In this document: piece by piece, positions 20,021 to 30,920 of the stretch
Layout: each line of letters starts with the position of its first letter
How positions within the stretch are numbered: the stretch's first letter is position 1
Origin: Adiantum capillus-veneris
Taxonomy: Eukaryota; Streptophyta; Polypodiopsida; Polypodiales; Pteridaceae
Assembly (NCBI GenBank): GCA_014529385.2
Contig: CM043943.1
Span: 96,808,355 to 96,870,354, forward strand
Direction: 5' to 3'
DNA length: 62,000 nt
Translations under genes and position numbers: made by a program
Notes under the pieces: model-generated
Seen by the model: only the letters and a program-made list of their open reading frames with translations
Told to the model about the DNA's origin: nothing
Database searches by the model: none

Positions 20021-20784
20021 TTGTACAAGCTTCTTATTGAGTTCCACTGGGCCGCGGAGTGTGACCATGCTTATGAGTCATTGAAAAAGACCTTGACAAG
20101 ATCTCCTATCCTACGAGTTCCCGATTGGAATATAATTTTCCATGTGCATATTGATGTATCAAACTTTGCTATTGGGTGTGTTCTAGCTCAACCGGGAGAA
20201 CATAAACTAGACTACCCCATTAGCTTTGCAAGTCGTCAATTGAATGATGTCGCGAGAAATTACACCACTACAGAGAAGGAAGGTTTAGGTATGATTTATG
20301 CAGGGAAGAAATCTTGCTACTATCTTCTTACCAACAAGTTTGTTTTCTATGTGGATCATCAAGCTTGTTGTATCTAGTAAATAAACCTTGTTCCACGGGA
20401 AGAATTACACGATGGTTGTTAATTCTCCTTGAGTTTGACTTTACCGTTGTGGTGAAACTTGGTAGAAGACATGTCATGGCGGATCATTTGTATCGCATAC
20501 CCAATGGTGAAGCCCTTATTGGAGTTGATGATGAATTGCTTAATACTTCTCTATTCCTAGTCGAAACCATACATGAATGGAGTGAGAAGATTGTGAGCTT
20601 TCTAGTTAATGGTTTTCCACCCAAAGAGCTTCGTAAGGACATAGCTCAAAAACTGTTAAAAGAGTGTGAACCTTATTCTCTCATCACAGGAACTCTCTAC
20701 AGGTTAGGGAAGGATGATATTCTTAGACGTTGTGCCGTGAGGATGAGTATTTATACATACTACAAGAAGCCCACATGGGTATAG
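20021..20784 (+). pseudogene. RNase H of gypsy B and linker to integrase
   Basis: 20021-20377 carries FHVHIDVSNFAIGCVLAQ (first Asp), YPISFASRQLN and NYTTTEKEGLGMIYA (Glu), ending at VFYVDHQA. Typical gypsy RNase H then continues in another frame to 20784 with RITRWLLILLEFDFTV and GRRHVMADHLYRIPNG. There is only one RNase H, unlike elements A and C. A frameshift near 20350 and another near 20730 break it. Confidence 0.78.
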
Positions 20785-21929
20785 CCGGAGGACATTTCTT
20801 AGGGGAACTAACAGCTAGAAAGGTGTTACAATCAGGCCATTGGTGGCCTACCTTATTCAAAGATGCATCACTTTTTGCAAAAGGATGTGATGAATGCCAA
20901 TGTTACAAGATCACACAACAAAAGGATAAGATGCTCTTACATCTTGTTAAAGTGACTCAACCATTTGAAAAATGGGGGTTGGACTTTGTAGGTCCAATTA
21001 GTCCACCAGCTCGTAGCACTCAATCTTGATATATTGTCGTTGCCACTGACTATGTGACAAAGTGGGCGGAAACCAGGGCAACACGTAAGGCTGATGCAAG
21101 GTCAACTACAGAGTTTCTCTTTGAGAACATTATTACAAGAGTTGGTTGTCCCTTTGAGATTACGAGTGACAATGGCACTCATTTTATAAATGGAGTGATA
21201 AAAGAACTCACTACCAACTTCATGATAGCTCACCATAAGTCCACACCTTATTATCCACAAGGAAATGGCCAAACTGAGAGCACCAACAAGACCTTAATCT
21301 CTATCTTGACCAAAACGGTGGAAGCTCATCGCATAGATTGGGATTTGAAGCTGACTTTAGCCCTATGGGCTTATCGTACTTCTTAAAAAGTGGCTATTAA
21401 TTGTACACAATTCAAAATGGTATATGGACAAGAAGCAGTTATGCCATGGGAGTTTGTAATTCCTAGTCTGCGTGTAGCTTCACAAGTAAGTTGGGATGGT
21501 AACCCTTTAGTTGAGCGCTTATATATCCTTGAAAGGTTAGATGAAGAAAGGCAATTGGCTGTGCAAAACACACTTGTGGAGAAAGATAGGAAGAAGAAAT
21601 GGTTTGACCGTCATCTAAAGAACAAAGATATCAATGTTGGTGATAAAGTCCTTATGTATGGAGTGGATAACGAAAAGAAAAAGTTGAAATATGCGGGAAA
21701 AGGACCATATAGAGTATGTGAAATCACCCCACAAGGAACCATTCGTGTGGAGACTCTTGATGGAGTTGAAACCATTGGATTCCTCAATGGGAGCAAATTT
21801 AAAAGATACTATGATCCTTTAAACCAAGAGGAACTATGTGCCATCTATCAAAAAAAGGCAGCCAAGGCACAAATAGAATTGAAAAAGAACAAGCTCAAGT
21901 TGAGGCTAAGGAGCGAAAACAACGCATAA
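20730..21929 (+). pseudogene. Integrase of gypsy B
   Basis: The zinc module is H...H (EAHMGIAGGH) with CDECQC. The core has LDFVGPIS (Asp), ITSDNGTHF (Asp) and GNGQTESTNK (Glu), then LALWAYRTS. The C-terminal part (21390-21929) has KMVYGQEAVMPWEF and the strand GPYRVCEITPQGTIRVETL, with a Lys-rich end. Stops at about 21030 (TGA, before YIVVATDY) and 21385 (TAA) interrupt an otherwise continuous protein. Confidence 0.85.
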
Positions 21930-21990
21930 GACGCCAATGAGAGGCTAACCTTGGAGTTACACATGCATTCCACGTTGAAACCGACGAGGA

Positions 21991-22557
21991 TTGGTGGACT
22001 CTGACACACCTCTACGATACCCTATTGAGCTAAACAACGCTTATGGAAAAGTGCTATATAACGCCTTATCGAACACGGGTGCTACGAATAATCTGTTGTC
22101 ATATGGAGTGTGGTGTCAATTGGGAAAGCCACCTCTATCTGAGAGTATTATCCAAGTCAAGGGTGTCAACAAGAAAAAAATTGTGGTTTTTGGAATCTGG
22201 CACACTTCTGTCAGTTATGACAATGGGGTTGTAGCTCAAGACTTTTTGGTCATGCCTGCTGAAAATATGGAGAATAATATAAACCTAGGATGCATGTGGA
22301 TGATAGTTGCCATATGCACTATTTATTGGGGGATTGAGGGTGCCACAATGAAGAAACCAACTCTTAGACCTGCTACTCATGCCATAGTCCCTGAGATATT
22401 GCCTCTTAAGCAAATAAAACCCAAAACATTGCATGTCCAAGAGGTTGAACCATATGTCCCCATAGCCCAACTCTCTGGAGTCTCAACTGCTGTAGTTGAA
22501 ATAAAGCTTGAGACACACAAGACCCATCCTAGTATAACAAAGAACACATATAAGTAG
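21991..22557 (+). CDS. 3' ORF of gypsy B with a second retropepsin-like domain
   Basis: 188 codons directly after integrase. ALSNTGATNNLLSYGVWCQL followed by GKPPL lines up with the real protease of the same element (ILDGGAGVSIV...CWETMGRPHL). Later FLVMPAENMENNINLGCMWM occupies the place of the ILGR closing motif. The catalytic Asp is Asn here (SNTGA), so it is probably not a protease. I infer a duplicated or captured retropepsin fold with a non-enzymatic role, or decay of an active one. Accessory ORFs after integrase occur in several plant gypsy lineages, but I know of none defined by a protease-like fold. Confidence 0.55.
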   Translation: MVDSDTPLRYPIELNNAYGKVLYNALSNTGATNNLLSYGVWCQLGKPPLSESIIQVKGVNKKKIVVFGIWHTSVSYDNGVVAQDFLVMPAENMENNINLGCMWMIVAICTIYWGIEGATMKKPTLRPATHAIVPEILPLKQIKPKTLHVQEVEPYVPIAQLSGVSTAVVEIKLETHKTHPSITKNTYK

Positions 22558-23909
22558 GTCCCTAAAGCTTCTTTAGCGACCATAGCTAGTGCTAAAAGAC
22601 ACAAGCCTAGTAAGAGACGTCCCACTCGCCCCAAGAAATGTAAAGAAACATTGCATTGGATTCCTAAAAAACTGAAAGCCCAAGGCTACTATGAAGGAAA
22701 TGATCAAATTTGGGTGCCAAAATCTAAATTGTGCTCTTACTTGTGTCACCTGACCCATGTGAGCCCAATCTTGTAGCTCCAAAATGAATTGACGATCGCG
22801 AAAAGAAAAAAATCACAGAATGCTACACACCCGCTCCAGAGCTAGTTTGGGTACCGAAGAAAGAACGATTTGTTCCACCTAGCTCAGCAACAACAGGGAA
22901 GTCAAATGAAGCTTCTTGCTCTTCATGTAGTTCCTAATATGGAAATAGAAGCTTCAATACAACCTCCATCTACCATTGTACATATCCATACAAATAAGAA
23001 AGAGTCTGCGCCTCCCACTGTAAGTTCACCACCTACAACAACGTTGCAAATAAAATCATAGGAGAGTACCTTACCACCCTTGCAACTAGATGAAATGCCT
23101 ACGGCGGATGAAAACTATTGGTTAAAGCCTTCACCCATAACAACTTGGAACAGTTGGTTTCAAAAGGTGACGACATCATTCCAAAAGGTATGATCTACCC
23201 AAAGAAGGGGAGAGTGTTTGCTAACATTCATCATTCACTCACTTCCCTCTCAACCTTCCTCCTTGACCTCTCAATCTCCAATATTAGAGAATGTATATAT
23301 AAAGCCTTATACTCAAAAAAGACAAAATAAAATTGTAAAAGAGCAAGAGCCCCCAAACAAAAATCTGGAAACCTACGAGTTCTATACATAGCACAAAATC
23401 ATAAAAACACATTATGCACAAGGACACGACCTTTTGACAGGACCCTTGTAATATTTGCACTCTAACCATCATCTACCTGTGTGTACAGATATGGCTAGTA
23501 CGCTAGAGTCATCCACTCCTGCCTTGGGTGAGAGGTACCCTCATTACTTTTCACAAGTGTTTCACATGGTCTTTACGGTGCTTGCCTATGAATGGGATTT
23601 GGTAGGTACGCTAGCATGTGAGAGGAATTTTGAGGAGTTAGAATGGATGATACGTCTCTTGACCACAACTGTTCCATACTAAAGAGCATCTCTCCCATTG
23701 CACAAGACCACCGTCTTGACCAAGATGACTATAGACGTCTAGTGACCTTCTTAGTAAACATTGGTGCCTCTAATGATGAAGACGATTTACATGATTACAC
23801 AGATGGCACATATGGTCTCACGGATGATGACTTTGTTTTTCTCGATGACGAGGATAGGGGTTTAGCCTTAGGGTTCCCCCCCAATCTCTACAATATCCTA
23901 TTCCCTTGA
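22558..23909 (+). pseudogene. Remainder of the 3' ORF region of gypsy B
   Basis: After a TAG the reading continues with Lys-rich sequence and a repeated WxPK motif (HWIPKKLKAQ, IWVPKSKLC, WVPKKERF), then Pro/Ser/Thr-rich stretches. 23455-23909 contains DDLHDYTDGTYGLTDDDFVF and ends just before CTAGGGGGAGTGC (23914-23926), a possible polypurine tract. No known domain; broken by several stops. Confidence 0.4.
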
Positions 23910-25245
23910 CTCTCTAGGGGGAGTGCAAATAATTAGGTCAGGGTTCCTTATGTTGTTTAATTGTGTTCAATAAGGGTCGGTACCTCTTCCCACGGATGTG
24001 CCTCCTAGAGGTATTCTTTGTGTTTCCTAGTGTGTACCGGAACGTGTTGCTGTTGTTAGGATTTGGACCTTCATGGAATCCTTCTCTCATTCACTATTCA
24101 AATCAAGCGCGATCATCAACACAAACATGTGTTTCTTATCCATTAGCATTGCCCCTTATCTTTTTTGCATCCATGTTTGTCTACTTTAATTGTGATTGGT
24201 AGCATATAGTACCAAACATTAAATTCAATCTAATTTTTTGTCATAATCACTTGTCTAGGTTTAAAAATCAAGCAGTCCGACTAAGCTAGTTTGATCAAGC
24301 TAGGTGTTAGAGATCTTCTCTTAATACCATGGGGTTCTTAATCCAATTTAGGCAGCATTGTGTGCAATGTACTAGGGATTTCTAGTGGGCTAGTCCCTAT
24401 TGACCCTTAGCTTTAGGATTATAAACGGAAGTTTACTAATGTGATGAGCCAGGGGAGGGTAACAGTGTCATATGACCCCCCAAAGTTACAAAATTAAAAT
24501 GCTGAAAACGAACAAACAAAAAAATCAAAGTGCCACAATGTAAAATCTTAAGCGAAAAGAGAAATCTCAGCTTGATTTGGTACTTCACTCACATGTATCG
24601 CCTATGGTACTAGATCCCTAGAGGTTCCCAGTGTGGGCGCTTTTCCTTGAAAAGCAAAAAACCCAAGGCATACAAAATAAGCACACACATCAAAATTGAA
24701 TCACTGTGAAAAGACTTTGGGGGATCAAAGAAAAGGGAACCAGTCAGGCGATGATTTCATGAGCAATTCCTTTTATCATAGCTTAGCTACAAAGTCTTCT
24801 AGGTATAGCCTCTAGTCAGCCCTCGGACATGAAATACTTGGCTCTCGCGATTAAACAACTTAATTGACCAGAGAATTGACGAGAGAAAATTGAGAAGCTT
24901 GCCCATGGTATTAATAGTTGATCTTTAGTGCCTTTCGACCATTAAATTAACGACCCTAGACTCGTTTAGTTTTTGACCTTTACAACTGTTTATTCCTTTG
25001 ATTATATTACAATTTAATGTTTATTGCTAACAAATGGTTTAAAATTATGTTACCAATCAATTTGTCTGCCTACAGCTGCATATGCTTTTTTGATTATAAG
25101 GATGCACTTACTGTGCCACTTTTGTTTGATTTTGTAGTGACTGAATAGGGCTAAGGATATTCATCTCAAATTCTCTTCCACCTTGACCAACGAGCTTCAA
25201 CGCAATAGATTCCGAGGATGAAATCTACATCAGGGAAGGGGGGCA
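23910..25245. other. Non-coding stretch between gypsy B and the next LTR
   Basis: No ORF of note. 23921 onward (TGCAAATAATTAGG) could begin the 3' LTR of gypsy B, but no matching 5' copy was found. The last 100 bases reach a second polypurine tract, GGGAAGGGGGG (25233-25243), so the junction between two elements lies somewhere inside. Confidence 0.5.
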
Positions 25246-25269
25246 TGTTAACCGACAAGTCAGACAGTT

Positions 25270-25555
25270 GAGTCAATACTGGGCGAATAGGAGGCTTGGG
25301 GATTGCCTAAAGCTCCCTATTGCTTGGTGTTGACCTTGGGGTTAAAGACATTGCAAGAGACATTTGAGTCAATACTAGGCGAATATGAGGCTTGGGGATT
25401 GCCTAAAGCTCCCTGTCACTTGGTGTTGACCTTGGTGATGAAGACATGATATGCGACAGTGAAGTCAACACCGTGCAACTAGGAGGCTTGGGGACAGCCC
25501 AACGCCACCTATCGCTTGGTGTTGACCTTGGCAAATAGGCATTGGCACATCCACG
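25270..25555 (+). repeat. Three ~95-bp direct repeats in the U3 part of the LTR
   Basis: Units start at 25270, 25366 and 25461, each with GAGTCAATAC-like, GGAGGCTTGGGGATTGCC-like and TTGGTGTTGACCTTGG sequence. They lie upstream of the TATA box, where repeated units often act as enhancers. Confidence 0.88.
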
Positions 25556-25823
25556 GACATTACATTGTTTTGAGTCATGGGCCGGGATTTTCAATCCAAT
25601 AGGAAAAGGGTAAGAGTGATCGCCGATGAGAGGCACACTCTAAAACTGGAACCTATAATGTTTGGGTAAGATTGGCTAAGTGTGGGCACCCAAATGTGAA
25701 CGGGAAAGCCCATATAAAAGTCAATCTAAACCTAAAATACATCATTCTCTCATTTGTGCAATTGAAGAGTGCTCTTGCTCCATCTCCATCTTCTTCTTCA
25801 TCTCCTTGTGTGTGTGTGTATGC

Positions 25824-25825
<2 letters not shown>

Positions 25826-25882
<57 letters not shown>
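25826..25882. repeat. (GA)n microsatellite
   Basis: About 28 uninterrupted GA units within the transcribed part of the LTR. Confidence 0.98.
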
Positions 25883-25885
<3 letters not shown>

Positions 25886-26069
25886 TCGAGCATTAGGAAG
25901 GCATGACGGTGGCGAGGTGGTTGAGCGCGGCACGGCGGTAGCTCCCTCTTCTTCGGGACAAGGAATCCTCCACAAAGGCGAGCGTAGGGCGGTGAGTGAC
26001 ACACCTTTGCTCTCTTGAGCTTGCTAGATTAATCTGGTTGTATGCTTGCATCCATTTGTGGCTCTAACA

Positions 26070-27246
26070 CATTGTACGGCAAGTCCCTTGCATTGACACG
26101 TGTGACAGACATGCACATGTGCTGTCTAAATTGTACTGCCTACTGGAAATAGGAAAGTGATAGGGCGTTTGAAGCCGTGTAAGGATCACGCCAAAGCTCT
26201 TTCCTTGAATCCTGGATCCCACTGTAAATGAGCAAGTGGGCAAGCTCCGTAAACCCACAAGCGCCACTTCCACTTGACCTCTGCAGGATGTGGGTCTATG
26301 TGCCACTTTTGCGAAGCACTTGCTACTACCCGAACTCTCTAAAAGATACACCTAGCTACCATAGTGGACTCCAACCTTGACCCTCAAAAATCTATCCTTG
26401 TCCTACACCTCAAAGTAAAGAGAGGGGCCGTCCTCTATGCAGGCTCAAACCACAATCATGATCTTTGGCTACGTGAAAGCTCCCATCCAGTGCAAAGTCT
26501 CCCGCTCAAAATGTGTGCCACTCCCCTACGAGAGCTCCTTGTGTATCCTGATGCATGATCTGCCCTCCTCAAAAGTGGTTAACGCTCGAGCTAGGCCTCC
26601 TCAGGTTGAAGCTTCCAATCCCCAAAACTACGATCTCGGTTGGGTGACCCAAGCCAAACATAGACGAGAACCCATCATATGACCGTGCTCTATACTCACT
26701 ACAGGGTTCGAAATAAGGGGATGTCTGGCTCTACAAGAGGGATCTCTCTGAGAAAGGCCAGAGCGAAGGAGCTCCCAGGCTTGGAGAAACTTGAGAGCAA
26801 AACGGTCTTTCTAACCCCGACTCAACCCTGATCTCTTGATCTCCTTAAGATTCTATCTGACCTCAGGTAACTAGGGACAACCTGCAAGGAGGCCTTAGGA
26901 TGAATCCTATGCGCGAGAATCTCTTTCCACGACTCAACACTAAGGAGTCCATGAACAATGATTTTCCCTAGTAGTGCTCTGTTCTAATCGATTGGATTAT
27001 TAATTTCCCAGGCATAGAATGAATCCTTGGAACTCATTTCTATTATCGGTACAATGCCTTCAATCCCATCATTTTTTGATTGCCCTCACTTCTGACACAA
27101 AGTAAGCAGATCATTAAAGGAGAAATGCCTTCACTGCACAGTGCCTAGTCGTCTCTACTTGAACAACCATTGTAGGCTTGAAGCCCAACAAATTAAGCTA
27201 CTGCTAGACTCTCATGTGTTGTTGTGCACTGGTCTATCTCTAGCTC

Positions 27247-27306
<60 letters not shown>

Positions 27307-27806
27307 GGAGAGAGAGGAAGGGAGACTCAAGATTCTTCATGTATATTTTTTTCTAGAATCGGTACTCTCTACTGGCTCATACGTTAGTTTATTCATTAGT
27401 TTCTAAGATGCTTCGACGAGAGCCTCACCTCCTAGGTAGGGTCCTAAACTCGAGATGCTACCCTGCAAAAGGGAACTAGCGATTCGACCACACAACCGCC
27501 CGAGCTTAGACTCTCATGCAGACGCCGTAACCAGGCAAACCAACCTGCACACATGTGAAGAGCAACAGCGTTTACTTATTAAAAAAACCCCTCCTGGACG
27601 TCGCCTACGGCCTCCTGCAGTTTGCGCCCTCCCTCCTGCAGTCTGCCTCGCCTCACTTCCCCTGTCGAGACTTCTTGTTTGTCGCCGTTGCAGTTCTCGG
27701 CTTCTGCAGGCTTGTTTTCTTTTCACCAAGGGTATCTTTCGATTATTTGGCAATTTTTCCATTTTCTGCAATGGGGTACCCCCTACTTTTTTACCATAAA
27801 GGGCGT
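26070..27806. other. No gene recognised; contains a GA microsatellite
   Basis: Balanced-composition sequence unlike the neighbouring elements, with only short ORFs and no recognised domain. A (GA)n tract spans about 27250-27318. It ends at the insertion point of element C (flank GGCGT). Confidence 0.5.
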
Positions 27807-29154
27807 TGTCAGGAGTTTTTTGGAGCAAGGGATTGTGCATATGTACATACCCATGCATGGTGCATCCAATAAAGGATTGCCCATTTTCCAGAGCCAGGTG
27901 GTTATGTGAGGCCCACATGTGTACAGGTAGGACAGGGTGTACATAGTGCAACGATTTTCACTATTACCAGTACCATTGTGTTTTTTCTACAATAAGGAGG
28001 AGTTGGTAGAGCGTAAAACTTCTCAAGGAAGCTATCCGTGGGCCGACAACATGAGATAAGCAAGTGTGTCAAATGGCATCTAGTGGCGTCAGGAGGCCGA
28101 ATGGGGTCAATATTTGCACGTGGAGAAGTACGGACACAACGTGGGTGTTTTCTTGTGATAATTATGCAGAAAGGTCATCATGAGGACCATATTTTGGGGG
28201 CCACTTCACGTGGTGGCGGGATGCATTATTGGAAAAAGGTGAGTGCCAGGTGTGCAGATGATGCAAAAAGGTGACAACTATGCACTGCGAGGTCAGTTTT
28301 TGGCCTGTTCGGGGTTCGTTTGAGGTCAACTAAAAGGCCAAGGGTGCCCAAGTAATAAAGCTAAGTGTGGGAACTGAAAAAATAGAGAGAAGACCAGAAA
28401 CAGAGTGGAGAGAAGAAGAGGAACAGCCGCAATTGTGTTTTTGGGGATTTTGGAGCCTGTTTTGACCGTAAACTGCTTATCCAAGGTCGGATTTGAGCAC
28501 TTTGACATTGTAGACTGGGGTTTTGGGCCATTCTAGACGCGATGGCTCTGTCCATTTTTCCAAATTCCTCACTGTTTTTCTATTGTTTTTGCTGTGTAAG
28601 TTTCTCCTATGAACGAAGCTTCTGCTCCAATTTGTGATTGTATCTGGTATCTTTTACCCATATTGTGTGAGCTATTTGCCCCATTGGTGTTGGCCCAAGA
28701 TCAATTGTATCTAAACATCAGCAATTATCCTCTTTTGAGCTGAGTTTTTTGGATGTGTGTGTGTGTGTTTGTGTCTCTGTGTGGAGTGGGCAAGTGGATA
28801 GTCTCTCTCCTCTCACTCCATCGGTGTGTTCCCTGTCTTGGCCAGGAGGGTTGTGTAAGCCGAGTGGTGCCCCATAGTGTGTGTGTGTATCTTCCCAAGA
28901 GTGTGTGCCGGGTCATTATAGAGGCGTTCTGTATGTTTTCATCCCACTCACATTCTTTTGGTGCCTCCACTGAGGATCTTCTTCGAGTACCTTCTGCTTC
29001 GAGCTTCAAGCTTCGAGATTCGGGATTACAGGTTGCAGATTACAGGTTACTGGTTACAGGGACAGGTACAGGTGATTCACACAGGTACAGGTAGCTGGAG
29101 TAGAGTGATACACTGACAGTGGGAATCACTTGCAGTTGCCGTGGGTATGCATCA
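27807..29154 (+). repeat. 5' LTR of element C
   Basis: Starts TGTCAGGAG and follows the same sequence as the other three LTR copies in the window. The inner end at 29154 (GCATCA) is inferred from the adjacent TTGGCGCC primer-site candidate at 29156-29163. Length is then 1348 bp. Confidence 0.78.
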
Positions 29155-29155
29155 G

Positions 29156-29165
29156 TTGGCGCCTG
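29156..29165 (+). other. Candidate primer-binding site of element C
   Basis: TTGGCGCCTG directly after the inferred LTR end. It matches the candidate in element A (TTGGTGCCTA). Confidence 0.4.
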
Positions 29166-29659
29166 TTTGAGAGCATTGTCTATTGGATTGTACGTTACTT
29201 GTGGAAACTGCCAATTGTATGCCTTTGTGGAGCCATACTTGGTTTTATTTGGCAGTCCCAGCCATTTCTGAGACTTGGTCTGGAAGAAAGTCATTTCTGA
29301 GACTTGACTATATGCGATTTGCATTCCTTCGTGTGAGGGTCGATAGCGTGAGGTTTTATTGAGCTGGGGGATTCTCAAATGTGGAGATCTTTTCGGTGAT
29401 ATAGGTAGCTGGAGCACCCTTTTGTGACCTCGCCATAGGCTATGTACTAGTGATTCCTACTTGATGCTCGGGTTCTATTGTTGGCAGTTTATGCATACAT
29501 ATACGGTCTATATTTTGGGTTCTCACTGCTCTACTTCTAGGGAAACTTTGCCAAAATTTTTCCAAGTTATGATGGCTGATTTTTTGTTCTTTTAAGCCAT
29601 TTATGATGTTATGCTAATGAAATTTTGGCAAAATCAGAGGATAAGACACGTGTGCTTTC

Positions 29660-29917
29660 TTGGGAGCTGCATGGTTGATTTTAATGGATGATCAAAATGG
29701 TCCTCAATTCACTCCTTTTCATTTAACTCAGAGAATCCAGATAAATGTTCATGTGTCCAGGAAGATTTTTTTCCACAAGCACATAGTCTTTATGTTCGGG
29801 CCAAGAAGATTAAGAGAGATCCTGGAATGTCCTTTGCCTGTTGTAATTCCGATGATTAACTATGAAAACTCATTTGATGTGCATGTGTTGTCCTTATCTA
29901 AAGACAAGCTCCATTGA
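29660..29917 (+). CDS. Short leader ORF, homologous to that of element A
   Basis: About 85 residues, nearly identical to the minus-strand ORF at 3893-4150. It ends 16 bases before a GTAAGT sequence. Unknown function. It may be an upstream ORF or a small exon-encoded peptide. Confidence 0.4.
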   Translation: MGAAWLILMDDQNGPQFTPFHLTQRIQINVHVSRKIFFHKHIVFMFGPRRLREILECPLPVVIPMINYENSFDVHVLSLSKDKLH

Positions 29918-29931
29918 AGTTTCTAGGGATT

Positions 29932-29939
29932 GGGTAAGT
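29932..29939 (+). promoter_or_regulatory. Candidate 5' splice site in element C
   Basis: GG|GTAAGT at 29932-29939 is a strong donor match. Elements A and C are alike up to GGGATTGGGTA and then part: C continues into gag and A continues into RT with GTATAGTGTG. The divergence therefore falls at this donor. Confidence 0.5.
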
Positions 29940-30004
29940 AAAAAGTTTTGGGTCCTTGCACGTGTGTTCGAAGGAGTTCTCAAAGCATCGTAACACGGGT
30001 AGCC

Positions 30005-30920
30005 ATGGATTTCTCTTATCCGGAGTTTCATGGAAGAAGTGATGAAGATGTGGAAGACTTTCTGGAAAAGATGGAGGTTGCCTGCATTAGCAACCAGATT
30101 CATGATCCTGCGCAGATGTTACGTCTTCTCCAAATTTGTTTGAAGAGTGATGCACGAGTTTGGTCCAAAGCATTTGAAGAGGAGTTACATGTGGCATGGA
30201 TTGGAAGTGGAGTTTGTGAAGATAGAAGATCTTGACAAAGTGTGGCAAGAAGTACAAGGTTTGGTGCAAAAGGAAGGTGAGACAGTAGATGCGTACATAC
30301 GTAAGTTCTCATTGGCATGGAAGCGGATGTGCAAGGCCTTAGCACCACAAGTACCCCTGCTTGACATGATGAAGAAGGACAGGTTCTTGGCTGGTCTTTG
30401 GGAGAATATACGTTGGAGAGTGGAGATAAAGAAGCCTAGGACACATGAAGATGCACTAGAGGTAGCAAGGAACAAAGAGTGGAAGCTGAGGAAAATGAGC
30501 CAGTTAGGGGTGGAGTCTTTGCCCATGAGGTCTGAATTTCAGCCTATGGATTTTTCGCAAGGTCGCATGCCAGGGGTTCATCATGAACCAGTGGTTTCCG
30601 CTACTCCTCAGGTTATCCCAACAGTGGTCACTACAGCAGTGCAAGATGATGGGATAAGGCAAGACATGAGGCAAGTGGTAGATTTGATGAAGAATCTCAG
30701 CCTAAACTTGCTAGGTCAAGTGGGAAATAATCGAGGTCGAGGGAGATTTGCAAATCAGCCAGGAGGTGAAGAAAGACCCAAGAATGGTGTTGGACAAAGA
30801 AATGGTAGGTTTTGGAGGCAGACGCCCACATGTTATAATTGTGGAGAGTTGGGCCACATCAGCCCGCAATGTGATAAGACACCAAGGATGGGTGGAGACA
30901 TGTATCCATTGCCAAGATAG
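30005..30920 (+). pseudogene. Gag of element C (capsid plus one zinc knuckle)
   Basis: Starts MDFSYPEFHGRSDEDVEDFL, a typical plant gag opening. Capsid helices follow (VWQEVQGLVQKEGETVDAYI, FSLAWKRMCKAL), and one canonical knuckle, CYNCGELGHISPQC, lies near the end. A single frameshift near 30190-30205 separates the first 60 residues from the rest. The open frame could begin earlier, at 29948, but 30005 gives the conserved start. The stop at 30918 precedes the protease frame directly. It would form virus-like particles and bind RNA. Confidence 0.82.

Larger units (their letters stand above)
9507..23909 (+). mobile_element. Large decayed Ty3/gypsy retrotransposon B
   Basis: Plus-strand order is gag, nucleocapsid with four knuckle-like motifs, protease, linker, RT, RNase H, integrase and a 3' ORF region. 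It has one RNase H domain, a DGGA protease and no chromodomain, pointing to a non-chromoviral plant lineage; I cannot name it further. A MITE (11698-11943) and about 3.9 kb of foreign sequence (about 14290-18180) interrupt it. Frameshifts and in-frame stops occur throughout, so it cannot move by itself. The LTRs are not identified: no direct repeat pair flanking it could be seen. Confidence 0.82.
25246..26069 (+). repeat. LTR with a preceding polypurine tract (3' LTR of a plus-strand element)
   Basis: Begins TGTTA right after GGGAAGGGGGGCA and ends TAACA at 26069, giving perfect 5-bp inverted ends and 824 bp. A TATA box is at 25713-25720 (TATAAAAG), with a GA microsatellite at 25826-25882. 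It differs in sequence from the LTR at 7836 but shares its layout. Its partner is not in the window. Confidence 0.65.

Noticed and set aside
23914-23926. CTAGGGGGAGTGC as polypurine tract and LTR start of gypsy B
   Set aside because: Plausible, but no second copy of the following sequence was found upstream of gag, so the LTR is not annotated.
27420-27530. Possible tRNA-like fragment (GATTCGACCAC)
   Set aside because: No acceptor stem or D-arm could be folded around it.
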